Made by a program: the position numbers and the translations under genes
The notes under the pieces: model-generated
Seen by the model: only the letters and a program-made list of their open reading frames with translations
Database searches by the model: none
Told to the model about the DNA's origin: nothing
In this document: in pieces, positions 8,617 to 16,564 of the stretch
Layout: each line of letters begins with the position of its first letter
Position numbering within the stretch: position 1 is the stretch's first letter
Source of the DNA: a virus
DNA length: 44,452 nt
IMG/VR virus record: IMGVR_UViG_3300009151_000120
Location: 1-44,452 of that record
Strand: one strand, 5' to 3'

Positions 8617-8814
8617 CTATGTGTTTTCTTGAGGAAGGTCAGGTAACTGTGGCACATTTCCTGCGTCGATCCACTTTAAATACTCTGCATAATCTCTGTT
8701 TGCTGGATCCATTGGAATAAACGCATCATCTGTTAATCTAATAATACCACAGATATTTTTTTCAATTCTACCTAAAACTATTTTATACATTGGACCTGAA
8801 ACATAATTTGTCAT
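8617..8814 (-). CDS. adhesin partner protein, DPxNRDYxEYLxW family (65 aa)
   Basis: The chosen ATG 8814 (MTNYVSGPMYKIVLGRIEKN) lies one base after the stop of the upstream adhesin, with GGAG seven bases before it. The alternative MYKIV start at 8790 would match the MYK starts of its relatives. The core IPMDPANRDYAEYLKW and AGNVPQLPD places it in the seven-member family. It has a longer C-terminal tail (LPQENT) than most. Inferred role: cognate assembly factor or capping partner for the adhesin at 8816-9883. Confidence 0.78.
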   Translation of the reverse strand: MTNYVSGPMYKIVLGRIEKNICGIIRLTDDAFIPMDPANRDYAEYLKWIDAGNVPQLPDLPQENT

Positions 8815-8815
8815 T

Positions 8816-9883
8816 TTATAACTCCGCATTAAGAACAAATGCTGCTTGATATCCATATCCAGATGCCCCTGCCCAACTTGCTGGACTAAAAGCGTACATA
8901 GTTTGCATTCCAGTATTAGTAGCAATTACAGTAGGCGATGATAGTGTTGATACTACAGCATCGGCAAATCTATAAATTGCATTACTTGTGCCGTTATAAC
9001 TCCATGTAATTGTTGGTGTTGCTCTCATTGCAGTTGGAAAAACAAACCCAATTACTCCTGAAGCATTATAAGATGATAGACCAACATTTCCTAGAGACTG
9101 ATAGTAGCGTTGACACAACTGTAACTCTTGACCATAGTGACGATAGTCAAAAGTAGTTGCAGTTGAACCAACTTCTAACTGAACACCAGTTATTTGATAT
9201 GTAGCACCAGATGTACCGACAACTGATGTTCCTACCACAGAAGCACCAACTGCTGAAGTACCCCATGTAAATGCAGTTCCGCCAATAGCAGCAGTACCAA
9301 TACCTAAACAAAATTGTAAAGCAATTGCTGCAGTATTATCTTTAGCGTATGTTCCTGATGTATCGCCAGGAATTACAATAGTTTTATATTCCCAAGTATT
9401 TGCTTGATTTATTGTATAAACGAATGGGTAAGTTCTTAGACCATCATTTCTACCATATGCGCCACCGAATGTTCCAGTTAAAGACGATTTAGCCCAAAAT
9501 GATAATGTAACTGTTACAGCAGAGGCAGTTCCATAGGCGAAATCGGCGACATTATAACCCTCAATAAATTGTAATATTCTAAACAATTCACCAGTAGACA
9601 TTGAATATGCTGATTGTGATGTGACTTTCAACGAATTTATAAAACCAGTTGGCGCATCAGTAACTTGTTGTGCCACAAGTTTTCCAGTTGTAGTTTGCCA
9701 CACTTCCCATCTATCAACAGTATATGAATTAATACTGTTGGCAGTTGCAGAGCCAGCATATCTTTGATCAATACGCATATCACCATTGATGATACGATTC
9801 TTCATCGTGGCTGATGAAGAAGCACCAATGATTTGTCCCGTACTTGTTGTTATTGTGTCAACTGCTAGATTACCGTATGCCAT
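8816..9883 (-). CDS. tail adhesin, ING motif plus CBM-like domain (355 aa)
   Basis: Twin of the 326-aa adhesin, with almost the same first 25 residues (MAYGNLAVDTITTSTGQ then IIGASS). The motif reads MKNRIINGDMRIDQRYAG...SYTVDRW, followed by VTLSFWAKSSLTG, a jelly-roll-like body, TGVQLEVGSTATTFDYR, YGQELQLCQRYYQ and a variable tip ending in NAEL. Mid and distal parts are closer to the 372/373-aa members (RIDQR type) than to its twin, suggesting module exchange. The start has GGATAATAA just upstream. Likely a receptor-binding fibre protein; ligand unknown. Confidence 0.82.
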   Translation of the reverse strand: MAYGNLAVDTITTSTGQIIGASSSATMKNRIINGDMRIDQRYAGSATANSINSYTVDRWEVWQTTTGKLVAQQVTDAPTGFINSLKVTSQSAYSMSTGELFRILQFIEGYNVADFAYGTASAVTVTLSFWAKSSLTGTFGGAYGRNDGLRTYPFVYTINQANTWEYKTIVIPGDTSGTYAKDNTAAIALQFCLGIGTAAIGGTAFTWGTSAVGASVVGTSVVGTSGATYQITGVQLEVGSTATTFDYRHYGQELQLCQRYYQSLGNVGLSSYNASGVIGFVFPTAMRATPTITWSYNGTSNAIYRFADAVVSTLSSPTVIATNTGMQTMYAFSPASWAGASGYGYQAAFVLNAEL

Positions 9884-9886
9884 TTA

Positions 9887-10150
9887 TTATCCTTTTGGAT
9901 ATTTAGTTTTCACTGCTTGAATCTTTGCTTTCCACGCATCAATTCCGTCATGGAAAATTGTATCAAATTGATCTGCGTAGGATGGATATTCTGCTCGGCG
10001 AAGTTCTTTATATTCATTTGCGTCGATATGTGCTTGAACAACTGCCTCATCATATTCAACGATATTTTCGTTTTGGTCATACGCAACATCGCCACGGATA
10101 TTAACCACATTAGGATGTGTTGCATAAATCGCTTCATGTTTAAGAATCAT
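9887..10150 (-). CDS. small fibre-assembly-like protein (87 aa)
   Basis: It starts at ATG 10150, overlapping the TGA of the 204-aa fibre gene (ATGA), with GGAG embedded in that gene eight bases upstream. The C-terminal half (LRRAEYPSYADQFDTIFHDG, then IDAWKAKIQAVKTKYPKG) matches a widespread phage pattern, usually a small protein beside fibre genes. The family differs from the DPxNRDY partners, in step with the different fibre type it follows. Role inferred as cognate assembly factor. Confidence 0.8.
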   Translation of the reverse strand: MILKHEAIYATHPNVVNIRGDVAYDQNENIVEYDEAVVQAHIDANEYKELRRAEYPSYADQFDTIFHDGIDAWKAKIQAVKTKYPKG

Positions 10151-10761
10151 GCTGCAATCTCCATTAAAGTCATAAGCATAACAGGGCTGGACATGTTATA
10201 ATAAATTGTCGTACCACTACTATTAGTTTTAGCATATGGTTGGTAAGTTACTTGAGAAGTTGTATTTGGACTATCTAAATACAAAACACTATGAGAAACT
10301 GCAAATGGATTATTAGCAGGCGGTATTAGAATCTCGTGGATATCACCACTACCACCAGCAGCTCCACCAGTTTGACCTAGTGCTGAATATGCCCCACCAC
10401 CAATACTTCTCCACAATTGAGCCCATCCTTCTTGAAGGGCATTTGTAGTAATTCTCCATTGACCAGCACTAATACTAACTAGAATTTTACTAGTTGAAAA
10501 CTGTGGAGTAATTGATCCCGTCCATCCAGTAGCTGTAAAAGTTGTAGAGGTGACTGAATAACTTGAACCAGTAGAATATTGAACTACCTGTATTACATTC
10601 CCTGCTCTACCTGCCTGATACCAAGCACTGCCATTATATGTTTCAATGGCACCCAGTGTCGTATTGAAACCCATCTGCCCAGCTGATGGACTTGATGGGC
10701 GACCTGAAGTTGTCCAAGAAGCATTGGATTCTCCCAGTGATCCGTCTAGTATGATTGCCAT
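10147..10761 (-). CDS. short fibre/adhesin-like protein (204 aa)
   Basis: The N-terminal half is a fibre attachment module (MAIILDGSLGESNASW, then GRPSSPSAGQMGFNTTLGA and ETYNGSAWYQAG); its FNT...YNGSAW motif recurs in 3970-6759 and 24317-24514. The C-terminal half is a beta-rich domain of about 130 residues with GWTGSITPQFSTSKILVSI and a later SHSVLYLDSP segment, a layout common in short phage fibre tips. It lacks the ING motif and the AEL end. A small partner gene overlaps its stop codon. Specificity unknown. Confidence 0.78.
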   Translation of the reverse strand: MAIILDGSLGESNASWTTSGRPSSPSAGQMGFNTTLGAIETYNGSAWYQAGRAGNVIQVVQYSTGSSYSVTSTTFTATGWTGSITPQFSTSKILVSISAGQWRITTNALQEGWAQLWRSIGGGAYSALGQTGGAAGGSGDIHEILIPPANNPFAVSHSVLYLDSPNTTSQVTYQPYAKTNSSGTTIYYNMSSPVMLMTLMEIAA

Positions 10762-10780
10762 TTATTTTCTCTACTTTATA

Positions 10781-10990
10781 TTAAGGGTTTTCAGGAAACA
10801 CTACATCTTCAGGAGTATTAAACTTGCTTGGCAAATCTCTTAGATCCTGACGATATTGTTTTTCATCGTCAGACATAACTCTGTCAGATACTGCCCACCA
10901 ATCTGTTTCTGCCAACAAACGATTTCTTTGTCGACGAATATCCATCCACTTACTGAATAGGACTTGTTCTGGGGATAAATTATATTCCAT
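10781..10990 (-). CDS. small tail assembly chaperone-like protein (69 aa)
   Basis: The start is placed at ATG 10990 (MEYNLSPEQVLFSKW), seven bases after the stop of the 376-aa fibre, with TAAGGA as Shine-Dalgarno; a longer frame to 11116 lies within that fibre gene. The sequence WMDIRRQRNRLLAETDWW, then QYRQDLRDLP, matches the compact helical pattern of small phage tail-assembly chaperone-like proteins. It is unrelated in sequence to the DPxNRDY partners, consistent with a different client fibre. Confidence 0.8.
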   Translation of the reverse strand: MEYNLSPEQVLFSKWMDIRRQRNRLLAETDWWAVSDRVMSDDEKQYRQDLRDLPSKFNTPEDVVFPENP

Positions 10991-10997
10991 AATTTCC

Positions 10998-12128
10998 TTA
11001 AGCGATAGTGAATGTTGCGGTAGTACCAGCACCATGTGATAGTACAATTTCAAGAGCAACGCAGCCATCATATCGTTGTGCTGTAACAGGAGCCTGCACT
11101 TGAATCTGCCACACATTACCAGACATATTTACTCTAAATCCAGGAGTACCACCTCCAGTTGCCGTACCTGCAGAAACCTGCGCTGAAGTTGCACCAGAAC
11201 CGCCATTTAAATCTAGATACCAAATGGCATCAATTAAAGCTGCATTATAGTTACCAGAGTTGTGTCCAGAAATACTTGCCTTCACATACCCACGCATCCA
11301 AGTATTACCTGCAGTGGATGGAGTTATGGAAAGAACAGTTGCCCAAGTAAATACATTCACGAACTGAACAACTTGTCTTTGCCAGATATCACTATCAGCA
11401 ATACCACCAGTCATTCTAAAACCAGCGGAACTTGAGTTAAATAAGTGAACACTGGCAGTGGTGTTTGTTGTACCGATTCCTACTTTACCACTACCATCAA
11501 AAAGTGCTGTAATACTTCCACCATAACCACCACGCCAAAAATAATGTGCACCAGTACCTTTTGTAGATAAGGAAACATTAATGTTTGTATCAGAACCATT
11601 TCCTTCAAGTCTTGCAGTTCCACCACCACCGAGTACAGATATGAAACTGGTTTGATCAACACCCAATGATGTTGTTCCAGTAACTGATAATTTTCCATAA
11701 CTAGATGGAGAATTTGTGCCGATACCAACAAAACCTGAGGAGTCGATACGCATTGTTTCTGAGCCAGACGCTAAATTTCCATTTGTTCTAAATATTAAAT
11801 TTCCAGAGGATGACCAAATTCCAACGCTTGCTGAATCGTTATATAAACCAATACCTGCTGTGCTTGAATTACCTTGACTATAAAAACTAGCAATAGGTGC
11901 ATTTGCAGTGGGTGTTCCAGTTAGATAAAATTTGCTATTGAATGGATTACTGCTTCCAGACCCAACCAATACATTTTGATTGTTATCGATGCGTATTGCT
12001 TCTGAACCATTAGTGGCCAGTGCTACTTGATTGCTTGTTGGATAGTACAGACCAGTTGTTGTACCACCAGTACTACCAGATAGTGCTGGAACAGTTACAA
12101 CATTGTCATTACCGCTTAGTACTAGCAT
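10998..12128 (-). CDS. fibre protein with GIGT-type repeats (376 aa)
   Basis: A probable short fibre. The region up to about residue 225 has recurring units: EAIRIDNNQNVLVG, TMRIDSSGFVGIGTNSP and GSGKVGIGTTNTTA. Such GIGT repeats usually precede S74 chaperone tips in phage fibres, but here the C-terminal 150 residues form a different beta-rich domain (WQRQVVQFVN, GNTWMRGYVKASISGHN, DAIWYLDLNGG) and no S74 motif is present. A separate small chaperone-like gene follows. It starts with MLVLSGNDNVVTVPAL after a GGAATAATAA leader; receptor unknown. Confidence 0.8.
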   Translation of the reverse strand: MLVLSGNDNVVTVPALSGSTGGTTTGLYYPTSNQVALATNGSEAIRIDNNQNVLVGSGSSNPFNSKFYLTGTPTANAPIASFYSQGNSSTAGIGLYNDSASVGIWSSSGNLIFRTNGNLASGSETMRIDSSGFVGIGTNSPSSYGKLSVTGTTSLGVDQTSFISVLGGGGTARLEGNGSDTNINVSLSTKGTGAHYFWRGGYGGSITALFDGSGKVGIGTTNTTASVHLFNSSSAGFRMTGGIADSDIWQRQVVQFVNVFTWATVLSITPSTAGNTWMRGYVKASISGHNSGNYNAALIDAIWYLDLNGGSGATSAQVSAGTATGGGTPGFRVNMSGNVWQIQVQAPVTAQRYDGCVALEIVLSHGAGTTATFTIA

Positions 12129-12131
12129 TTA

Positions 12132-12314
12132 TTATTCCTTAACTGCATCTAATTGTTCTTGTGTTGGCTTGGCCAAGGTAGGGTGTTTCCACTCAGCGAT
12201 GTAGTCGCCTTTTCCGTCTGAATCGTTTTGAAGATGTATGGTTGCGTTTCGTCCCATAAAATCAGCATCTACTAATTCTGGATAAAGTGCTTTAATTTTT
12301 TCTGGCAATGTCAT
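12132..12314 (-). CDS. small fibre-partner protein, XkdW-like (60 aa)
   Basis: MTLPEKIKALYPELVDADF, ending KPTQEQLDAVKE. It is a paralogue of the 59-aa protein at 12867-13046; both share MTLxxKI..LYPEL, a DG(K/D)G core, AxWxHPTL and a QLxAVK end. Each of the two directly follows a C1q-like fibre gene. Small proteins of this pattern accompany phage fibre genes and resemble XkdW-type proteins. Its ATG lies one base after the upstream stop, with AAGGAG in the last codons of that gene. Role inferred as dedicated assembly factor. Confidence 0.78.
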   Translation of the reverse strand: MTLPEKIKALYPELVDADFMGRNATIHLQNDSDGKGDYIAEWKHPTLAKPTQEQLDAVKE

Positions 12315-12315
12315 G

Positions 12316-12867
12316 TTATGCGCTCCTTACCAATATACCTTGAAATACTGTTGCGTGTATTCCAGTACTAGAAGAAAAAAAGTATCTGTTTGTCCCAGTA
12401 CCTTCAACAAAACCATAAACTTCAAAATAATCAGTTGTTCCATTTGCATAAACTAGAGCAGCAAATGCTGGTGTGTAATATCCAGTACCAGTCAATCCTG
12501 TATTTTCAATTGAGGGGACATATTGACCAGAGCCGTTCTTTGCTATATAAAATCTAGAACTGGAAATACTAGTATCTGCAGCCGTTGCAATTGAAACATT
12601 CATTTGGTAATAACCCGCTACAGTTGGTGTAAATCTAGATAATGTGGTGTCGTAATTAGAGTTGGTGTCATATGACTCTGTACCAAAAATTACTTTTGTG
12701 GTTACCCCAGAAGAAACAATTTGAGTCGATGATGAATAAGCACTAAACGCAGGAGCAGCAGTGAGTGTTGCGATGTTTGCGCCATTAGACTGAAACTGAA
12801 ATGTTCCGCTGTTATCTGGAGTAACAATCATTCCCTGAGTTGTTGTAGCATTAAAAGTTACAGCCAT
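12316..12867 (-). CDS. C1q/TNF-like short fibre protein (183 aa)
   Basis: The first 30 residues (MAVTFNATTTQGMIVTPDNS, then GTFQFQSNG) form an N-terminal module shared with the next gene upstream. Residues about 40-183 follow the C1q jelly-roll layout: AFSAY, VIFGTESYDTNSNYD, FTPTVAGYYQMNVSI and FYIAKNG with a final VFQGILVRSA strand. C1q-like folds form trimers and serve as binding heads in several phage fibres. Its partner gene begins one base after the stop. The ATG overlaps the preceding small gene's stop (TAATG). Ligand unknown. Confidence 0.8.
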   Translation of the reverse strand: MAVTFNATTTQGMIVTPDNSGTFQFQSNGANIATLTAAPAFSAYSSSTQIVSSGVTTKVIFGTESYDTNSNYDTTLSRFTPTVAGYYQMNVSIATAADTSISSSRFYIAKNGSGQYVPSIENTGLTGTGYYTPAFAALVYANGTTDYFEVYGFVEGTGTNRYFFSSSTGIHATVFQGILVRSA

Positions 12868-13046
12868 TACTTATCCTTAACCGCATTTAATTGCGCACGA
12901 GTTGGTTGTTTTAAAGTTGGGTGTTCCCACTTGGCAATGAACTCACCATCACCATCAGAGTTGTTTTCTAAACGAATAGCACCAAAAGCAAAATCATATG
13001 TCTCAAGTTCTGGGTATAGTCTAATAATTTTTTGGTATAATGTCAT
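12867..13046 (-). CDS. small fibre-partner protein, XkdW-like (59 aa)
   Basis: A 59-codon frame read from the sequence: MTLYQKIIRLYPELETYDF at the start and RAQLNAVKDK at the end. It is a paralogue of the 60-aa protein at 12132-12314 and follows the second C1q-like fibre in the same way. Start and stop overlap their neighbours at TAATG junctions on both sides, giving no gap at all. AGAGG within the last codons of the upstream gene serves as Shine-Dalgarno. Confidence 0.82.
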   Translation of the reverse strand: MTLYQKIIRLYPELETYDFAFGAIRLENNSDGDGEFIAKWEHPTLKQPTRAQLNAVKDK

Positions 13047-13576
13047 TATACACCTCTCACAAAATAACCATAGAATGTAGAAGATGCTTGGATAGTTGGC
13101 GATGCAGTTGATGCATAAATTGCAGTATCAAAATAATCAGTACTTCCATTTGCAAATAGTAAAACAGTCGTTGATACCATTGTACCGCCACCGACTGCTG
13201 TACCACCAATCACCAAATTTCCAACTGGGGATTGATTGCCACCATTCTTTCTAACTGCTGTAACAAACTGTCCCGCTCCACCTGGATTATTGAAAAACCC
13301 ACAGTGAAATATATAATATCCAGCTACAGTTGGAGTATATCTATAATTTGTAGATGCATCAAAATTATTATTTGTGTCAAAGTTTTTTACATCCCAGTTT
13401 ATTCTTGTGTATGCATTTTGAGTAACACTTTGATCAGCGGATCTAGTAACACTGAAACATGGCATAACAGTTGGTTGTGGTAGATTAACACCATTCAATT
13501 GAAATTGAAGTAGTCCACTGTTATCTGGTGTTACCAGTAAACCTTGCGTTGTGGTGGCATTGATAGTCACAGCCAT
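13046..13576 (-). CDS. C1q/TNF-like short fibre protein (176 aa)
   Basis: Twin of the 183-aa protein: MAVTINATTTQGLLVTPDNS gives almost the same N-terminal module, followed by a diverged C1q-like head with CFSVTRSADQ, INWDVKNFDTNNNFD, YRYTPTVAGYYIFHCGFF and a final FYGYFVRGV. The conserved N-terminus with a divergent head suggests tandem duplication followed by change of binding specificity. A TATAAATA late promoter lies 24 bases above the ATG and AAGGA serves as ribosome-binding site. Confidence 0.8.
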   Translation of the reverse strand: MAVTINATTTQGLLVTPDNSGLLQFQLNGVNLPQPTVMPCFSVTRSADQSVTQNAYTRINWDVKNFDTNNNFDASTNYRYTPTVAGYYIFHCGFFNNPGGAGQFVTAVRKNGGNQSPVGNLVIGGTAVGGGTMVSTTVLLFANGSTDYFDTAIYASTASPTIQASSTFYGYFVRGV

Positions 13577-13599
13577 TATAGTTTATCCTTATCTTTTTC

Positions 13600-13607
13600 T
13601 ATTTATA
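13600..13607 (-). promoter_or_regulatory. T4-type late promoter TATAAATA
   Basis: Exact TATAAATA on the minus strand, 24 bases above the start of the 176-aa C1q-like fibre and overlapping the stop codon region of the upstream 59-aa gene. The distance to the ATG matches the promoter at 7387-7394. It would restart transcription in the middle of the adhesin array. Confidence 0.6.
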
Positions 13608-13782
13608 GAATAATCCAACGACTGCCCGATGGAATAGTAACAGTAATGCCTGAGGCAATTGTCACTGGACCAGCGGAAACTGCGTTGCTATTAGCACTAA
13701 TTGTGTAGCTGGTGCTAATAGTTTGAATATTCTCAAAGAATGGACCAGCGTTCATTGCTGGTTGAACTTTTAAAATTGCCAT
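13603..13782 (-). CDS. stand-alone fibre C-terminal-type module (59 aa)
   Basis: A 59-codon frame read from the sequence: MAILKVQPAMNAGPFFENIQ, ending NAVSAGPVTIASGITVTIPS and GSRWIIL. The last 25 residues match a segment that often forms the C-terminal end of long fibres in T4-like marine phages (SAGPVTIASGVTVTIPSGS pattern), but here it is a separate small gene with its own AAAGGA ribosome-binding site. It may be a small virion protein, or a relic of a longer fibre. It has no visible partner gene of its own. Confidence 0.72.
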   Translation of the reverse strand: MAILKVQPAMNAGPFFENIQTISTSYTISANSNAVSAGPVTIASGITVTIPSGSRWIIL

Positions 13783-13794
13783 ATCTTTTTTCCT

Positions 13795-14091
13795 TTAAAA
13801 TTGTTGAGCATTGACCCACTCACGTGGACCTAAGAAATATTTTTGTTCTAACTGCTTCAGTATATCTATATCAACTTCTGTGTCATCATCGGCATTGAAA
13901 AGTTTAAATCCATTGTCTGCTTTACCAGTTGCTTTATTTACTCTTGACTCATGAAGCAGTCTGATGAATTCTTGAAAGTCTCTATTAGATGGATCGAAAG
14001 GAATAAATGCTAAATCAGATATTCTTTGAACAGAATCAGTAACTTTATATTTTGATCCGTCTTCTTTTGTTATTTCTATTAATTTATACAT
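13795..14091 (-). CDS. adhesin partner protein, DPxNRDY family, extended (98 aa)
   Basis: The start is set at ATG 14091 (MYKLIEITKEDGSKYKVTD), one base after the adhesin stop; a longer frame to 14226 lies inside the adhesin gene. The core IPFDPSNRDFQEFIRLLHES identifies the family, but the usual W...GNTPLPAD end is replaced by a 50-residue extension with an acidic stretch (NADDDTEVDIDIL) and KYFLGPREWVNAQQF. It is the longest of the seven partners. Role inferred from position as assembly partner of the 372-aa adhesin. Confidence 0.8.
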   Translation of the reverse strand: MYKLIEITKEDGSKYKVTDSVQRISDLAFIPFDPSNRDFQEFIRLLHESRVNKATGKADNGFKLFNADDDTEVDIDILKQLEQKYFLGPREWVNAQQF

Positions 14092-14092
14092 G

Positions 14093-15211
14093 TTATAACT
14101 CCGACACTGCAGTATAGTGGAAATTAAAAAATTGCCCAGCAGTAATACCGCCAGTTTCAACTCCAGCAAACCCTCTTGTTCCTGTAGAGTAAATTGTTGT
14201 TGCTGCAGCAGAACCAGTACCATCATTCAATTGTGGTTGAGATCCAATGCTATAATTTCCAGAAGTCCCAGGGAGAGAATATATTGTTACAGTGGGCGTT
14301 GCTCTCATTTGTACTGGAAAATAAACAGGAGAAGAAAATGTTGATCTAGTACTACTATAATCTTGGTTTCTATATGATGTGTTACCTATACCAGCACCAC
14401 TTTGATTTGTTCCTGGAGCAGTTTCTATGTTATATGATTTTATGTAATATCGTTGACACAGCGATAATTCTAAACCAAAAGGACGACGCTCAAACGCAGT
14501 TGCCGATGATCCAGTTTCTAACTGAACACCAGTAACATACCATGTTGCGCCATTGGTTGTTATAATATTGGTTGCGCCAGTTGCACCCCAAAGATTACTG
14601 GTAGACCAAGAACCAGCAGTTCCAGAATATGTTGAACCTATTCCTAGTTGAAATGCAAGTTGAATACCAACTGCATTATTTACTAACCATGTTCCATCAG
14701 TACAACCAGGAATACTTAAAGAAATATAAGTCCAAGTATTAGCAGAAGAAATAGTATAAGTGAATGGATAACAACGATTTCTTGCACTATTTTGTAAAGA
14801 CCCACCAAACACACCTGTTATTGATGAGTAAACCCAGAAAGATAGTGTAACTGTTTTAGCAGAAGCTGTTCCCCATGCCAAATCATGAATATTATATCCT
14901 TCAATTTGTTGACATAAACTTGTATACGATAAAGAACCAACAGTTGCTGCAGCAAGTGAAGTTATTTTTACCGAATTAGTATATCCAGAAAGTGTTGGGG
15001 TGGAAACTTGCTGCGCAGAAATAGCACTTGTGTTTTGAGGATAGCCATACATCTGCCATCTATCAATACAGTAAATTGCATCACTTGTGTTAGTTACAGA
15101 TGCGCCAGCATTCCTTTGGTCGATACGCATATCGCCATTGATTATTTTATTTCTGAAGGTGCCAGAGTAATCTGATGCACCTTGCTGGGCTATAACAGCT
15201 GATTGTGTCAT
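14093..15211 (-). CDS. tail adhesin, ING motif plus CBM-like domain (372 aa)
   Basis: The N-terminal module MTQSAVIAQQGASDYSGTF is shared with the neighbouring 373-aa protein. The motif reads FRNKIINGDMRIDQRNAGAS...CIDRW, followed by CQQIEGYNIHDLAWG, TVTLSFWVYSS, the jelly-roll-like body, VTGVQLETGSSATAFERR, FGLELSLCQRYY and a variable tip ending VSEL. One Ser replaces the Ala of the usual AEL end. The 98-aa partner starts one base after its stop. Likely a carbohydrate-binding receptor protein on the tail; ligand unknown. Confidence 0.82.
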   Translation of the reverse strand: MTQSAVIAQQGASDYSGTFRNKIINGDMRIDQRNAGASVTNTSDAIYCIDRWQMYGYPQNTSAISAQQVSTPTLSGYTNSVKITSLAAATVGSLSYTSLCQQIEGYNIHDLAWGTASAKTVTLSFWVYSSITGVFGGSLQNSARNRCYPFTYTISSANTWTYISLSIPGCTDGTWLVNNAVGIQLAFQLGIGSTYSGTAGSWSTSNLWGATGATNIITTNGATWYVTGVQLETGSSATAFERRPFGLELSLCQRYYIKSYNIETAPGTNQSGAGIGNTSYRNQDYSSTRSTFSSPVYFPVQMRATPTVTIYSLPGTSGNYSIGSQPQLNDGTGSAAATTIYSTGTRGFAGVETGGITAGQFFNFHYTAVSEL

Positions 15212-15441
15212 TGATTATTCCTAATCTTTAATATTGCTTTGATAGTTCCTTGATCAGCTTGCTTACCATCAGCATCCTGAAGTATTGTAAAGTCAACTGT
15301 TAATTCTTTTACAAAAGTTTGAAAGTCAGTATTGTCTGGATGTAGTGGAATACTCCAACCATCGGAACGCAAAACAGCACATGGTTGTCTAACACCACCA
15401 TCAGCTCTATCTGGTTCTAATTGAATTTTATATGTATTCAC
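15208..15441 (-). CDS. adhesin partner protein, DPxNRDY family, diverged (77 aa)
   Basis: A GTG start at 15441 (VNTYKIQLEPDRADGG) is chosen because it sits one base after the adhesin stop and seven bases after GGAG, exactly as the ATG does in related cassettes. An ATG at 15456 would place the start inside the adhesin's last codons and make an 82-aa protein. The core WSIPLHPDNTDFQTFVKEL is a diverged family motif; the C-terminus (KQADQGTIKAILKIRNNQ) is extended and basic. The stop overlaps the start of the downstream adhesin by four bases. Confidence 0.72.
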   Translation of the reverse strand: MNTYKIQLEPDRADGGVRQPCAVLRSDGWSIPLHPDNTDFQTFVKELTVDFTILQDADGKQADQGTIKAILKIRNNQ

Positions 15442-15442
15442 T

Positions 15443-16564
15443 TTATAACTCCGCATTTAATTCTATGTAGTTGGCAGCGACACCAGTAGGTGTATATGGT
15501 TGAACAGATGTACCTACATATGTACCAGACCATGTTGCTGTACCAACATAAAAACAAAACTTATTTAACTCTGGAGACAACTGAGTAGGAGCACTTGTCC
15601 AAGCTGCATTGGAGACTCCTGCTAAATTAGTTTGCCACCCCGATCCAGTATTATATGCTGGAGTTAATGATATTGCAGGATATGTCCTCATACTAACAGG
15701 TAAATTTGAAGTGAAAACACTTTGATTTAATCCTGTTATACGACCCATTATGTTGTAGTGTTGAGCACCATCTCCTTGCGCTGGTGTTCTATAGTAATAT
15801 CTTTGGCACTGTGCCAACTCCATACCGTAAGGACGACGCTCAAAGGGTGTTGCTTGAGTTCCGACTTCTAACTGAACACCAGTAAAGTAGAAAGTAGCAT
15901 TGGCTGTTCCTAAAACGCTAACTGTTCCTGTTACACCAGAAGCAGAAGCAGATTGCCAAGAACCAGCTGTCACATTAGAACTAGAACCACAACCAAGATT
16001 AATTCTTAATGTCATTCCTATACCATTGGTACCACCGACCCATGTTCCGCTTGTATCTCCAGGAACTGGAACAGAAATATATGTCCAAGTATTGGCAGCA
16101 GAAATAGTATAAGTAAATCCATATGCTCTATTGTATGCACTGTTTGTTAATAGCGCACCAAATGTTCCAGTTAATGAACTATTTACCCAAAAGGATACTG
16201 TAACTGTTTTAGCATTTGCAGTTCCATAATTTAATTCAGAAGTGTTATATCCTTCAATGTTTTGATAGAAAAAGAACAGGTCGCTACTTGTTACACTATA
16301 TGCACTGCCACCAGTTTGAAATCCAAGATAATTTGAAAAACCAGTTGGTGGTGTAACTGCGTTGAGGTTTTGACCTGCTGTTCCTTTGCTTGCTACCGAA
16401 GCATACACTGGCCATCTATCAACAGTGAAAGTGCTTAAACCAGCTGAAATACTTGCACCAGCATTGCGCTGATCAATACGCATGTCACCATTGATTATTT
16501 TGTTACGAAAGGTGCCAGAGTAATCTGCTCCACCATTTTGCGCTGTAACAACTGCTTGTGTCAT
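15443..16564 (-). CDS. tail adhesin, ING motif plus CBM-like domain (373 aa)
   Basis: Twin of the 372-aa adhesin: MTQAVVTAQNGGADYSGTF and FRNKIINGDMRIDQRNAGAS are nearly the same, and identity falls towards the tip. Body motifs are QNIEGYNTSELNYG, TVTVSFWVNSSLTGTFG, FTGVQLEVGTQATPFERR and YGMELAQCQRYY, with C-terminus IELNAEL. The ATG overlaps the stop of the S74-bearing fibre upstream (TAATG). The shared first half and divergent tip fit duplication followed by receptor switching. Ligand unknown. Confidence 0.82.
   Translation of the reverse strand: MTQAVVTAQNGGADYSGTFRNKIINGDMRIDQRNAGASISAGLSTFTVDRWPVYASVASKGTAGQNLNAVTPPTGFSNYLGFQTGGSAYSVTSSDLFFFYQNIEGYNTSELNYGTANAKTVTVSFWVNSSLTGTFGALLTNSAYNRAYGFTYTISAANTWTYISVPVPGDTSGTWVGGTNGIGMTLRINLGCGSSSNVTAGSWQSASASGVTGTVSVLGTANATFYFTGVQLEVGTQATPFERRPYGMELAQCQRYYYRTPAQGDGAQHYNIMGRITGLNQSVFTSNLPVSMRTYPAISLTPAYNTGSGWQTNLAGVSNAAWTSAPTQLSPELNKFCFYVGTATWSGTYVGTSVQPYTPTGVAANYIELNAEL

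Noticed and set aside
14091-14226. Longer N-terminus for the 98-aa partner protein
   Set aside because: The extension lies wholly within the adhesin coding sequence in another frame; the MYKL start after the adhesin stop matches the other cassettes.
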